From XYD12-FULL-36-8 sp964391015 (GTDB lineage Bacteria; Bacteroidota; Ignavibacteria; Ignavibacteriales; Ignavibacteriaceae), in NCBI GenBank assembly GCA_964391015.1, contig CAYMKU010000004.1, positions 71,690-135,689 of the forward strand: a DNA stretch of 64,000 nt, read 5' to 3'. Both the position numbers and the translations under genes were made by a program. The notes beneath the pieces were generated by a model. That model saw only the letters and a program-made list of their open reading frames with translations, made no database searches and was not told the origin of the DNA. Within the stretch, counting starts at the first letter, position 1; every line of letters begins with the position of its first letter. Shown piece by piece: positions 17,135 through 25,276 of the stretch.

Positions 17135-19159
17135 CTAAAATACAGCACTTGGTGGTGCAGGTTCATCAGGCTTACCTGCATTGTTTAATGGTGTTCGAAT
17201 CAGAACAACCGCAACCACAACAAACACTAATAAGCTAATTAGGAATGAAGGTTCTTCAAAAATGATTGGGGTTCTCCATTCCATTACGGCAAAGAACGCA
17301 AAAAGTAATCCAATTAACGCTTCACCAGCTATTAAACCTGAAGCAAGTAAAACTCCATTATTTTCAACACGAACCTTCTGAGCATCATTTAGATTTCTTT
17401 TTGCTGCCATTCTATCAAGCAAACCTTTTATCAATCCACCGATGAAAATTGCAAATGAAGTTTCAAGTGGAAGATACATTCCCACACAAACCAGCATCGG
17501 GCTTTTTACTTTTACCAGTATAAAACCCATTGCCATTAAAATTCCCACAATGATTAATGGCCAAGCCATATCACCGCCAACAATTCCTTTTGCAAGAATT
17601 GCCATTAAGCTAGCTTGAGGTGCAGGATAAGCTTTTCCTCCTAAACCTGTTCCGCCAGTGTTAATATCACCTTGATGCAAAATTAGTAAAGGGAAAAACA
17701 TAACTGCCGAAGCCAACAAAATTCCGAATAAATCTCCAACCTGCATTTTCCAAGGAGTACCACCTAAAATATGTCCAACTTTCAAATCTTGAAGCATTTC
17801 TCCAGCAACTGCAGCTGCAACACAAATTACCGCAGCAACACCAAGAACAGCAGCAATTCCTGACATTCCTTTTACACCTAAAGCAACCATCAATAGTGCT
17901 GCAATAATTAGAGTTGAAATTGTTAGACCACTGATAGGATTATTACTCGAACCGATTAGTCCAACTAAGTAACCTGAGACGGCAGCAAAGAAAAATCCTG
18001 CAACGATCATAACAACAGTTGCAACTAATGCCGCACCAACATCTTGAGCAAAATAATTATAAATAATAAATGTAAAAACTGACGCCAATGATAAGCCGAT
18101 AAAAACCCATTTGAAGTTCATATCTTTTTCGGTTCTAATTTGAGCAACGGAACCTCCAGAAGCTGCTTTTTTAACATCAGTGATTGCATGACCTAATCCT
18201 GCACCTAAGCTTTTTCTCATTCTGTAAAGAGTGAAAGCAGCACTCATTAACATTCCACCGATTGCAACTGGACGAACAATATTTCTCCAAACTTGATTTG
18301 CAAGAGTTATCCATGTTTCATCAGTTACCTGCGTCGTACCATTTGCTTGAAGTGATGCAATTAATTCCGGTCCAAGAAAATAAAGTAATAAGGGAACAAA
18401 CAAACCCCAAGCAAGTAGCCCACCTGTAAAGTTAAGTGCGGCGAGGTTTGGCCCAATTATATAACCAACACCCATATATGCCGGGCTTACACCTGGTGTG
18501 CTAAGTAATGCACCACCGCTTGCTTCTACAGATGCTCCATTTGCAAAAGTAATTTTTTTGTAGGCGAAAGAAATAAATTTTTCCCAAGCAGCAGCAAAAA
18601 ACTGAATTTGTTTTAAGACTTGAATCAATGCGCCTAAACCCATTGCCCAAAAGAGAAATTTTGCCCCGCTCTTTCCAGTTCTACCAGCTTTGTGAATTTC
18701 ACTCGCTGCAACTGATTCCGGGAATGGTAGTTCTCTGTCTTCAACCATTACACGGCGAAGAATTGTAACAAACAAAATTCCGACAACTCCACCAACAAAC
18801 ATTATTGCTGTTGATTCCAGATAATGCTGTGTTGTATAGAATTCACTCCATACACCAGCAATTAGAAATGCAGGTAATGTGAAGATTGCTCCTGCTGCAA
18901 CTGATTCACCTATAGAACCGACAGTTCGAGCAAAATTTTCTTCAAGAATTGATCCTTTAAATATTTTAAGAATTGCCATTCCAATTACAGCAGCAGGATA
19001 TGTAGCAGCTATTGTCATGCCTGCTTTCAGTCCAAGATAAGCATTAGCGGCACCAAGAACTACACACATTACTAATCCTATTATTAATGCTCTGATTGTA
19101 AACTCGGGCATATCCGACTGTGGAGAGACAAAAGGAACAAAAGGTTTATGTTCAGACAT
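17135..19159 (-). CDS. OPT-family oligopeptide transporter
   Basis: The 674-residue polytopic membrane protein opens with PEFTIRALIIGLVMCVVLGAANAYLGLKAGMT, the conserved first helix of bacterial OPT transporters. It carries LPFPESVAASEIHKAG near residue 146 and the NNPISGLTIST and LQDLKVGHILGGTPW segments of the family. OPT proteins import oligopeptides or metal chelates using the proton gradient. Gene order beside pepD suggests that this member brings in peptides. It is monocistronic. A perfect 12-base palindrome (TCTCAATTGAGA, 19212-19223) lies about 50 bases upstream and may be an operator. Confidence 0.92.
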   Translation of the reverse strand: MSEHKPFVPFVSPQSDMPEFTIRALIIGLVMCVVLGAANAYLGLKAGMTIAATYPAAVIGMAILKIFKGSILEENFARTVGSIGESVAAGAIFTLPAFLIAGVWSEFYTTQHYLESTAIMFVGGVVGILFVTILRRVMVEDRELPFPESVAASEIHKAGRTGKSGAKFLFWAMGLGALIQVLKQIQFFAAAWEKFISFAYKKITFANGASVEASGGALLSTPGVSPAYMGVGYIIGPNLAALNFTGGLLAWGLFVPLLLYFLGPELIASLQANGTTQVTDETWITLANQVWRNIVRPVAIGGMLMSAAFTLYRMRKSLGAGLGHAITDVKKAASGGSVAQIRTEKDMNFKWVFIGLSLASVFTFIIYNYFAQDVGAALVATVVMIVAGFFFAAVSGYLVGLIGSSNNPISGLTISTLIIAALLMVALGVKGMSGIAAVLGVAAVICVAAAVAGEMLQDLKVGHILGGTPWKMQVGDLFGILLASAVMFFPLLILHQGDINTGGTGLGGKAYPAPQASLMAILAKGIVGGDMAWPLIIVGILMAMGFILVKVKSPMLVCVGMYLPLETSFAIFIGGLIKGLLDRMAAKRNLNDAQKVRVENNGVLLASGLIAGEALIGLLFAFFAVMEWRTPIIFEEPSFLISLLVFVVVAVVLIRTPLNNAGKPDEPAPPSAVF

Positions 19160-19211
19160 ATTTTTCTCCTTGTGTGGGTGAGAAAGACAAATTTTAACTA
19201 ATAATTTTTTA

Positions 19212-19223
19212 TCTCAATTGAGA
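19212..19223. promoter_or_regulatory. Perfect palindrome upstream of the OPT gene
   Basis: TCTCAATTGAGA is self-complementary and lies 53 bases before the OPT start codon. It is a candidate operator; no cognate regulator is visible. Confidence 0.3.
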
Positions 19224-19295
19224 AATAGTTGCTCAAATATAAACAGGTTTTTTTACCTCTACAACGTTTATTTTGATTTACTATAAATATTTTGA

Positions 19296-20075
19296 TTAAA
19301 ACTTCAGCTTCCTCATTTCGATATGGCATAATGCAAAATCATATTTCACAGGATCAACAGGATCGAACTTTTTCAAATTCTGCGTAATTTCTTCAGCCAT
19401 TTTCCAGCTTACATTTTTTCTTCTAGTGAGTTTTAATAATCTTGAAATTTTCGCAATATGCGTATCGACCGGAATTATCAATTTGCTTGTTGGAATTTCC
19501 TTCCACAAACCATAATCAAGCTCATCTTTTCTCACCATCCATCTTAGGAATAGATTCATTCGCTTACACGCACTTTCCTTTTCTGGCAATGGAAACATGA
19601 ATTTAATTCCAGGGCTTGTCTTTTTATTCTTACTCAACCCTTGAATGATTTGAATTAAATGATTGGAGAAATTCGAAATTGCATTTTTAAGATTAGATTC
19701 GTGAGGATTGTAAGAAGATAGGAAAAGGTTCTTTAAAGAACCGTAATTTTTATATAGATGCTTCAACAATAAGAATAAATCAACAATATCCTTTTCACAG
19801 TAAAACCGATGTTTCATTCCTTTAAAGTTTTTGCAATCCTTTTTAGAAAAATTAACAACATATTTATACGGTTTATCTCGCATTATCACTCTTAACTTTT
19901 CTAAAGAATTAATAATTTGTTTAATACCTCCGTAAGCAAAAACTGAAGAGATAAATCCCATTATTTCAATATCATGTTCATCCCTATAAAGGTGAAGAAA
20001 CTGAAGTGGATCGGGAGAGATCTTGGATTTATCAAAAACTCTGTAATGATAATTAAGTTTTTCAAGCAGACTCAT
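19296..20075 (-). CDS. TIGR02757 (DUF2400) family protein
   Basis: The 259-residue cytoplasmic protein shows family features throughout: DPLQFLHLYRDEHDIEIMGFISSVFAYGG near the N-terminus, a central helical part, and CKRMNLFLRWMVRKDE-LDYGLW followed by LIIPVDTHIAKISRLLKLTRRKNVSWKMAEEIT. The last part has the D-T-H segment seen in relatives of HhH-type DNA glycosylases. The biochemical role of the family is not established. It follows arsM by nine bases and is the last gene of the arsenic transcription unit, though it need not act on arsenic. Confidence 0.82.
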   Translation of the reverse strand: MSLLEKLNYHYRVFDKSKISPDPLQFLHLYRDEHDIEIMGFISSVFAYGGIKQIINSLEKLRVIMRDKPYKYVVNFSKKDCKNFKGMKHRFYCEKDIVDLFLLLKHLYKNYGSLKNLFLSSYNPHESNLKNAISNFSNHLIQIIQGLSKNKKTSPGIKFMFPLPEKESACKRMNLFLRWMVRKDELDYGLWKEIPTSKLIIPVDTHIAKISRLLKLTRRKNVSWKMAEEITQNLKKFDPVDPVKYDFALCHIEMRKLKF

Positions 20076-20084
20076 TGGCTAAAA

Positions 20085-20882
20085 TCATTTATACCCAACA
20101 ACTGTAATGCTAAAAATACCTTCGACATTTTTTTTATAGGATTTGATTCCATCTTCATCCAAATAATTCTTTAGCAATTCATCAGGTAAGTCAATTCTTT
20201 TTGTTTTTTTGATTTCGATATTCTTAAAACCTGACTGATTTATTATATCTAAATATTCTTCTTGTTGAAGTGCACCGGAAATGCAGCCCGCATACATCGC
20301 AGCAGATTTTTTTAGCTCAGGATTTAATTCACCTTTCAATACGATATCCGAAACACAAAAATGTGCTCCAGGTTTTAGGATTCGATAAATCTCCGCGAAT
20401 GCTTTTTTCTTATCGGGAACTAAATTTAATACGCAATTACTCACAACAACATCAGCAATTTTATTTTCAAACGGCATTTGCTCAATTTCACCGAGTTTGA
20501 ATTCAACATTTTTATAGCCAAGCTTAGCATTGTTTTTATTTGCTTTGGCAAGCATCTCTTCAGTAAAATCAAGCCCTATCACTTTTCCGGTTTCTCCTAC
20601 AATAGCTCGTGCGATAAATACATCATTACCTGCACCCGATCCAAGATCAATTACAGTATCACCTTTTTTTATTCCAGCAAATTCAGTAGGTAAACCGCAG
20701 CCAAGATTCAAATCTGCATCTTCAACATAACCATCAAGATTATGGTATTCATCTTTGATGATTGTATAATCAACAATTTTAGAGGAGCCACAACCGCATC
20801 CGCAACCCTTCTTCTCGGACTGTACTGCAATTTCAGCATATTTTTCCTTTACAATGTTTTTGAGCTCATCATTTGTAACCAT
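20085..20882 (-). CDS. arsM: Arsenite S-adenosylmethionine methyltransferase
   Basis: The 265-residue class I methyltransferase has a SAM-binding motif I at 77-86 (VIDLGSGAGN). Cysteines expected for As(III) binding are present at C62 (NLGCGLP), C150 (SNCVLNL) and C200 (YAGCISGAL), and an N-terminal Cys-rich patch (C27, C29, C31; GCGCGCG) is typical of the family. The enzyme methylates trivalent arsenic to mono-, di- and trimethyl forms. It lies 28 bases after the acr3 gene in an arsR-arsC-acr3-arsM order, so it should be induced with the efflux genes. Confidence 0.92.
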   Translation of the reverse strand: MVTNDELKNIVKEKYAEIAVQSEKKGCGCGCGSSKIVDYTIIKDEYHNLDGYVEDADLNLGCGLPTEFAGIKKGDTVIDLGSGAGNDVFIARAIVGETGKVIGLDFTEEMLAKANKNNAKLGYKNVEFKLGEIEQMPFENKIADVVVSNCVLNLVPDKKKAFAEIYRILKPGAHFCVSDIVLKGELNPELKKSAAMYAGCISGALQQEEYLDIINQSGFKNIEIKKTKRIDLPDELLKNYLDEDGIKSYKKNVEGIFSITVVGYK

Positions 20883-20910
20883 TTGTTTTTCCCTTTCAAT
20901 AAATTAGCTT

Positions 20911-21990
20911 TTAATTCAACTGCGCATCCGCAGTTGAAATTTTATTTTCTACTTTAAAAAATTTCCTTTGAAAATATAACGACACATTTACAAGACTTAT
21001 TAGGACTGGAACTTCAACCAACGGACCAATTACCGCTGCAAATGCTTCCCCCGAATTTATCCCAAACACAGCAATCGCCACTGCAATAGCCAATTCAAAA
21101 TTATTGCTGGCAGCAGTAAATGATAGCGTTGTCGTTTTGCCGTAATCGGCACCAACTTTTTTGCCCATATAAAAAGAGACAAAGAACATTATCACAAAAT
21201 AAAAAACAAGCGGAATTGCAATTCTTACAACGTCTAATGGAATCTTAACGATGTATTCTCCTTTTAACGAAAACATGACTACAGTGGTAAAAAGTAAGGC
21301 TATAAGAGTTACCGGTGAAATCTTAGGAATAAATTTTTGTTCATACCAGTGCTTGCTTTTAATTTTTAGCAAAATGAATCTGGTAATCATTCCGGCAAGA
21401 AAGGGAATGCCAAGATAAATGAAAACACTCTCTGCTATTTGTCCAATTGTTATATCAACTGCAAATGTTTTAAGTCCGAGCCATGATGGGAATACAGTTA
21501 AAAATATATACGCATAAATTGAAAAGAAAAGCACTTGAAATATAGAGTTGAAGGCCACAAGACCGGCAGCATATTCTGTATCACCTTTTGCAAGTTCATT
21601 CCAGACAATAACCATTGCAATGCAGCGGGCAAGTCCTATCATAATAAGTCCAGCCATGTATTCCGGATAATCTTGCAAGAATATTATTGCCAGAAAGAAC
21701 ATGAGTATTGGACCGATAATCCAGTTTTGTACAAGAGAAAGAGTTAACACCTTTACGTTTTTAAAAACATCAGGTAACTCTTCATATTTGACTTTTGCAA
21801 GCGGCGGATACATCATTAAAATTAAGCCGATAGCAATCGGAATATTTGTTGTTCCGGATTGAAATGAATTCCAAAAATTAACTACTGATGGGAAAAAATA
21901 ACCTGAAAAAACTCCTATAAACATTGCAAGGAAAATCCACAGGGTTAAGTATCTATCTAGGATAGAAAGTTTTTTAGAAATTATACTCAT
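20911..21990 (-). CDS. acr3: ACR3-family arsenite efflux permease
   Basis: The 359-residue protein has ten predicted helices. It starts LSILDRYLTLWIFLAMFIGVFSGYF, carries the conserved helix-4 cysteine in GLARCIAMVIVWNELAKGD and the helix-9 TAASNNFELAIAVAIAVFG segment with its conserved Glu. ACR3 exports arsenite using the membrane potential or proton gradient. It is third in the ars operon, 18 bases after arsC. Length and motifs are normal. Confidence 0.95.
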   Translation of the reverse strand: MSIISKKLSILDRYLTLWIFLAMFIGVFSGYFFPSVVNFWNSFQSGTTNIPIAIGLILMMYPPLAKVKYEELPDVFKNVKVLTLSLVQNWIIGPILMFFLAIIFLQDYPEYMAGLIMIGLARCIAMVIVWNELAKGDTEYAAGLVAFNSIFQVLFFSIYAYIFLTVFPSWLGLKTFAVDITIGQIAESVFIYLGIPFLAGMITRFILLKIKSKHWYEQKFIPKISPVTLIALLFTTVVMFSLKGEYIVKIPLDVVRIAIPLVFYFVIMFFVSFYMGKKVGADYGKTTTLSFTAASNNFELAIAVAIAVFGINSGEAFAAVIGPLVEVPVLISLVNVSLYFQRKFFKVENKISTADAQLN

Positions 21991-22008
21991 GCATTATCCT
22001 TTTTATTC

Positions 22009-22431
22009 TCACTCATCTATCCATTCTTCAATTCGCTGCTTTATCTGATCTCTTATTCTTCTAGTTCTTTCAAGTTTTTCTTCATAATTGCCTTTCAAGG
22101 CGGATGGATCTGGAAAACCCCAGTGTAATTTTTCAGCAGCACCTAAAAACACTGGGCATTTTTCCGAAGATTCCTTATCACATACTGTAACTACATAATC
22201 GTACTTTTTCCCCTGTTGATAAAATTCAAATACATCTTTGGTTTTATTTTTTGAAATATCTATACCAATTTCCTTCATTGCATCAACTACAATTGGATTC
22301 AACTTACCTGGTTCTATACCAGCACTTTCAGCTTCAAATCTATCACCAGCAAGATTATTTAAGAATGCTTCCGCCATCTGACTTCTTGCACTATTGTGTA
22401 TGCAAACGAACAAAACTTTTATTCTGCTCAT
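22009..22431 (-). CDS. arsC: Thioredoxin-coupled arsenate reductase
   Basis: The 140-residue protein has the low-molecular-weight phosphatase fold. The catalytic loop is V-C10-IHNSA-R16-S, and the two redox cysteines of the thioredoxin-linked class are C84 (VVTVCDKE) and C92 (EKCPVF). The Asp of HWGFPDP serves as general acid. It reduces arsenate to arsenite for export. It lies 12 bases after arsR. The loop reads CIHNSAR rather than CTGNSCR, a common variant. Confidence 0.93.
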   Translation of the reverse strand: MSRIKVLFVCIHNSARSQMAEAFLNNLAGDRFEAESAGIEPGKLNPIVVDAMKEIGIDISKNKTKDVFEFYQQGKKYDYVVTVCDKESSEKCPVFLGAAEKLHWGFPDPSALKGNYEEKLERTRRIRDQIKQRIEEWIDE

Positions 22432-22443
22432 TTTTAATCGTTA

Positions 22444-22764
22444 TTAACAACATTGATTAATATCATTTAGAAAATTCTCTAAATACTTTTTGGCCTTTTC
22501 AAAAAATTTTTTGTCGATACAGTAACACACTTTAGGTCCATCAATATCACCCTTTATGAATCCTACTCGCTTCAATTCCTTAAGGTGTTGAGAAACAGTT
22601 GCCTGTGACAGTGGAAGGAGATCCACAATTTCACCGCAGATGCATGCATTTGTCGAGGCAAGAATTTTAAGAATTTTTACTCTTGCTGGATGTGATAATG
22701 CTTTGGCAAGTTCCGCCAACTCAACTTCTTTTGTTTCAAATTCTGATAATTTTGATAAAGCCAT
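22444..22764 (-). CDS. arsR: ArsR-family arsenite-responsive repressor
   Basis: The 106-residue winged-helix protein has its recognition helix at about 53-66 (SQATVSQHLKELKR). The metal-site pair C41-I-C43 lies where ArsR has its As(III)-binding cysteines, with additional pairs at C80/C82 and C105/C106. In the absence of As(III) such proteins sit on the operon promoter. It is first in the operon, and an inverted repeat lies directly over the -10 element of its own promoter. The gene has no strong Shine-Dalgarno sequence, consistent with the short leader. Confidence 0.93.
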   Translation of the reverse strand: MALSKLSEFETKEVELAELAKALSHPARVKILKILASTNACICGEIVDLLPLSQATVSQHLKELKRVGFIKGDIDGPKVCYCIDKKFFEKAKKYLENFLNDINQCC

Positions 22765-22779
22765 ATCGTTTCTTATCGT

Positions 22780-22799
22780 TTATCGTAAATATACGATAA
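22780..22799. promoter_or_regulatory. Candidate ArsR operator
   Basis: TTATCGTA-AATA-TACGATAA is a perfect 8-4-8 inverted repeat that covers the -10 element of the arsR promoter. A further direct half-site copy (TTATCGTT) begins at 22773. Position and symmetry fit an ArsR dimer site. Confidence 0.75.
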
Positions 22800-22816
22800 G
22801 AAGATGTTCATGTCAA
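22788..22816 (-). promoter_or_regulatory. Sigma-70-type promoter of the ars operon
   Basis: Read on the minus strand, TTGACA (22811-22816) is separated by exactly 17 bases from TATATT (22788-22793). The arsR start codon is 24 bases downstream of the -10 element. Confidence 0.75.
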
Positions 22817-22832
22817 GATTATTTTTTCACTT

Positions 22833-22873
22833 GCCCTTTAAAATAAAAAAAGCCGAATCACATGATTCGGCTT
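22833..22873 (-). terminator. Terminator of the restriction-modification operon (repeat copy 1)
   Basis: AAGCCGAATCA and TGATTCGGCTT form a perfect 11-base stem (22850-22873) with a two-base loop. On the minus strand it is followed by TTTTTTTATTTT. The first 28 bases (22833-22860) recur exactly at 27608-27635. Confidence 0.85.
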
Positions 22874-23011
22874 AATAACCCGGGAAAATTGGTTCTTTAA
22901 TTGCCAACATAGCCTGCTTTTTCCCCTGCCCATTGTAAAACTTGAGGTATATACTATAATTGTGGGCATTTCGTTTGTTTTCAATACACAAATACTACTT
23001 AATATTTTTTA

Positions 23012-24433
23012 TTACGCAAGAAGTAATTTTTCAATCTCCTCACTCGCTCTCTTCAATTCTTCTTTTGTTTTGTCTTTGAGTGCCTGTGCTTGTTTGCGTA
23101 TGTCTGTTATGTGTGAAGCAATTTCTTTTTGCTTTTCAATCGGCGGAACTGAAATAAAAATTGACTTTAGTGCTTCTTGATTTATCTCTGGTATCACACC
23201 TCCGTTGTTGTTTCGGAAAATTTCTGATTGCCCAACAACACTTCTTAAATACGCCTCCAAAAAGCGTGGAAGAATTTTTTTAGTTTTCAGTTCCGCTTTG
23301 AAAATATGAGATGAAAGAATTGAGTTTTCAATTTCAGGTTCAACTACGCTGACAAGTCCTAACGAACCTGAACGGGAAATTAAAATGCAATTGCTGTTTA
23401 GTTTAATCCTGTCTGGAACTTCTTGCTCTGAAACAAATCTTGGTGAAGTATGATTAAGTCCTGTTTTGTCTAAGTCAGTTACCCTTAAATATCGCACACC
23501 ACCTTCCGAAACATATTTTCTAATCTCTACCCCATTTTTCAAATCAATAATCAGATGTTGGAAAATGTCAGTGGAATACCTGCCATTGTGAATTGCTTTA
23601 ATGATGTCAGTGAAAATTTGCTGATGATAATAAGGGTCAAATCTATCACCCGAAATTGTTTTTATATTTGTTTGAAAAATTCTATTCTTTAAGACATTTT
23701 CAAGGGGTGGCGGCAAAGTAATTCCCAACTCTTTCAGCAAGTAAGTATTAATGCTTGCCAAAAGTTTTTCAGCTGCTGCTTCGTTCTTTGTTTTCTGCTC
23801 AACTACTTTTTTGCTGATTTCCAAAACTCGTTTGTCATACAAAATAGGGATTGAAAGCAAAGCAGGATAATCCAACGCTGGTCTTGTTCCTCCTGTGCTT
23901 CGTCGGCTTGCCAACTTTTCCCCAATGTCTGAATTGAGAAATGCTGCAAGAGTTTCTGAAACTTCTCTGCTTCCTGTTTTGATTACACAAATGTGTTGAT
24001 TGATGTTTCCGTCAAAACTTTCGGGTGCAACAGAAGCAACAGCCATTCTCCCAACGCCTGTAATCTTTACCAACAAATCGCCTGCTGAAACCTGACTGCG
24101 TTTCAACATTACATTGTATGTCTGATGGTTGATGTATTTGCAATCATCAAATTCTAAAATTCCAGTTGGCGAAAGATTTTGCACACGAAGAAACGGCTTG
24201 CCGTTTTCTTTGTCCGTGTAATACAATTCGCTTTCGGTTGTCTTTGGAGTTGCTCCGCTTGCAATTCCTAAAACAAAGTCACGAAGTTTCTTCGGGTTCT
24301 TTGCCAAAACTTTTTTCTCCAACGTAACCAACGAAGGAGTGTAGTATTCTGCATCAAGCCGTTTCTCCAATTCGCTTTTGCGAACAAGAAAAATCAGGTT
24401 AGTATTAGTTGTATGTTCCAGAGTAAATTGCAT
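23012..24433 (-). CDS. hsdS: Restriction-modification specificity (S) subunit
   Basis: The 473-residue protein has two target-recognition domains, roughly 45-190 (VLGIASGATPKT, FLRVQNLS) and 250-430 (VEIRKYVSEGGVRYLRVTDLDKTG). Each is followed by a long helix of the conserved spacer type (about 200-225 and 440-473). Each domain would read half of a bipartite DNA target. Its ATG shares one base with the stop codon of the upstream Bro-N gene (TAATG), so translation is coupled. Only one S gene is seen and there are no inverted S fragments, so no phase-variable shuffling is evident. Confidence 0.88.
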   Translation of the reverse strand: MQFTLEHTTNTNLIFLVRKSELEKRLDAEYYTPSLVTLEKKVLAKNPKKLRDFVLGIASGATPKTTESELYYTDKENGKPFLRVQNLSPTGILEFDDCKYINHQTYNVMLKRSQVSAGDLLVKITGVGRMAVASVAPESFDGNINQHICVIKTGSREVSETLAAFLNSDIGEKLASRRSTGGTRPALDYPALLSIPILYDKRVLEISKKVVEQKTKNEAAAEKLLASINTYLLKELGITLPPPLENVLKNRIFQTNIKTISGDRFDPYYHQQIFTDIIKAIHNGRYSTDIFQHLIIDLKNGVEIRKYVSEGGVRYLRVTDLDKTGLNHTSPRFVSEQEVPDRIKLNSNCILISRSGSLGLVSVVEPEIENSILSSHIFKAELKTKKILPRFLEAYLRSVVGQSEIFRNNNGGVIPEINQEALKSIFISVPPIEKQKEIASHITDIRKQAQALKDKTKEELKRASEEIEKLLLA

Positions 24434-25275
24434 TACTTTTTTCGTTTTTTACTTTCATCAATTTGTAAAGTAGATCTAGCATTCAGCAAGGTAACAACTT
24501 TTTTACCAGTGCGTGTTTCAAGTTCTTTTCTTGCAACTTTAGCAACGTTGCCTCCTTGTTTAGCAACTTTTTTGCTTTCGTCAAAATCCTTGGGATTTGT
24601 TGCGACAGAAATATCTTTTGTGGATGCTTCAGCTAACATGTTCAAAATTAATTCAGTATTAGTCATATTATCCCGAAGATTTTCCTTTTTCAAGTTCTTC
24701 AGAATTTTATATTCTTTAGTGGTTTTATCACTCCAAGTTTTGGTAATAATATCAGTAAGCGTAGCAAACTGAGTACCTTCTTTCAATCCTTTCTTTTTCC
24801 ACTCGTCCGTTAGTTCCTTTCTTATTTCAATGCTTTTCAGTCGTTGATTGACCCAGTTTTCGGAGTAGCCAAGTTTAAGGTATTGTTTTAGCGCTCTGTC
24901 TATTGAAAGTTCAGGATCTTGCAGTTCGTCAATTCTTTCAGAGCCAACTTGAGCCAGCCAAAGCTTAAAAGGTTCTGCTTTAGGTGAAGGAATTGATTGA
25001 ATGAGACGTAAAATTTGTTCTGTATCTGCAACATCGGTTAGGTAATATTTGCCATCAGCTGATTGCATTTTCAGTTGACTACAATTTGTAGCCAACTGAC
25101 TTCCCTCAGCTTTCAGCCGTGTTTTCAATACACTCCAATACTTTCTAGGATTAGGACTTTCAGTCAAAACCGCAATAACATCAACAATAGACAAATACCA
25201 TTTTTCAAGATTAGCATCCCAAATGGTTCTCACTTTTTTGTCTTCGAAAATTTTTATTTCGTTCTTCTTTTCCAT
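24433..25275 (-). CDS. Bro-N (BRO/DinD-like) domain protein inside the R-M operon
   Basis: The 280-residue protein has an N-terminal Bro-N-type domain (about 1-115): DKKVRTIWDANLEKWYLSIVDVIAVLTESPNPRKYWSVLKTRL, then KYYLTDVADTEQILRLIQSIPSPKAEPFKLWLA. The C-terminus is lysine-rich and probably binds DNA. Such proteins include phage antirepressors and the DNA-damage-inducible DinD group. The start lies one base after the methylase stop and the stop overlaps the S-subunit start, so all three are one unit. A regulatory or accessory role in restriction is inference. Confidence 0.75.
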   Translation of the reverse strand: MEKKNEIKIFEDKKVRTIWDANLEKWYLSIVDVIAVLTESPNPRKYWSVLKTRLKAEGSQLATNCSQLKMQSADGKYYLTDVADTEQILRLIQSIPSPKAEPFKLWLAQVGSERIDELQDPELSIDRALKQYLKLGYSENWVNQRLKSIEIRKELTDEWKKKGLKEGTQFATLTDIITKTWSDKTTKEYKILKNLKKENLRDNMTNTELILNMLAEASTKDISVATNPKDFDESKKVAKQGGNVAKVARKELETRTGKKVVTLLNARSTLQIDESKKRKK

Positions 25276-25276
25276 G

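Noticed and set aside
22874..23011. Short minus-strand gene between the S-subunit gene and the terminator
   Set aside because: Short frames exist in two phases but none has a Shine-Dalgarno sequence or a recognisable product. It is more likely the untranslated tail of the operon.
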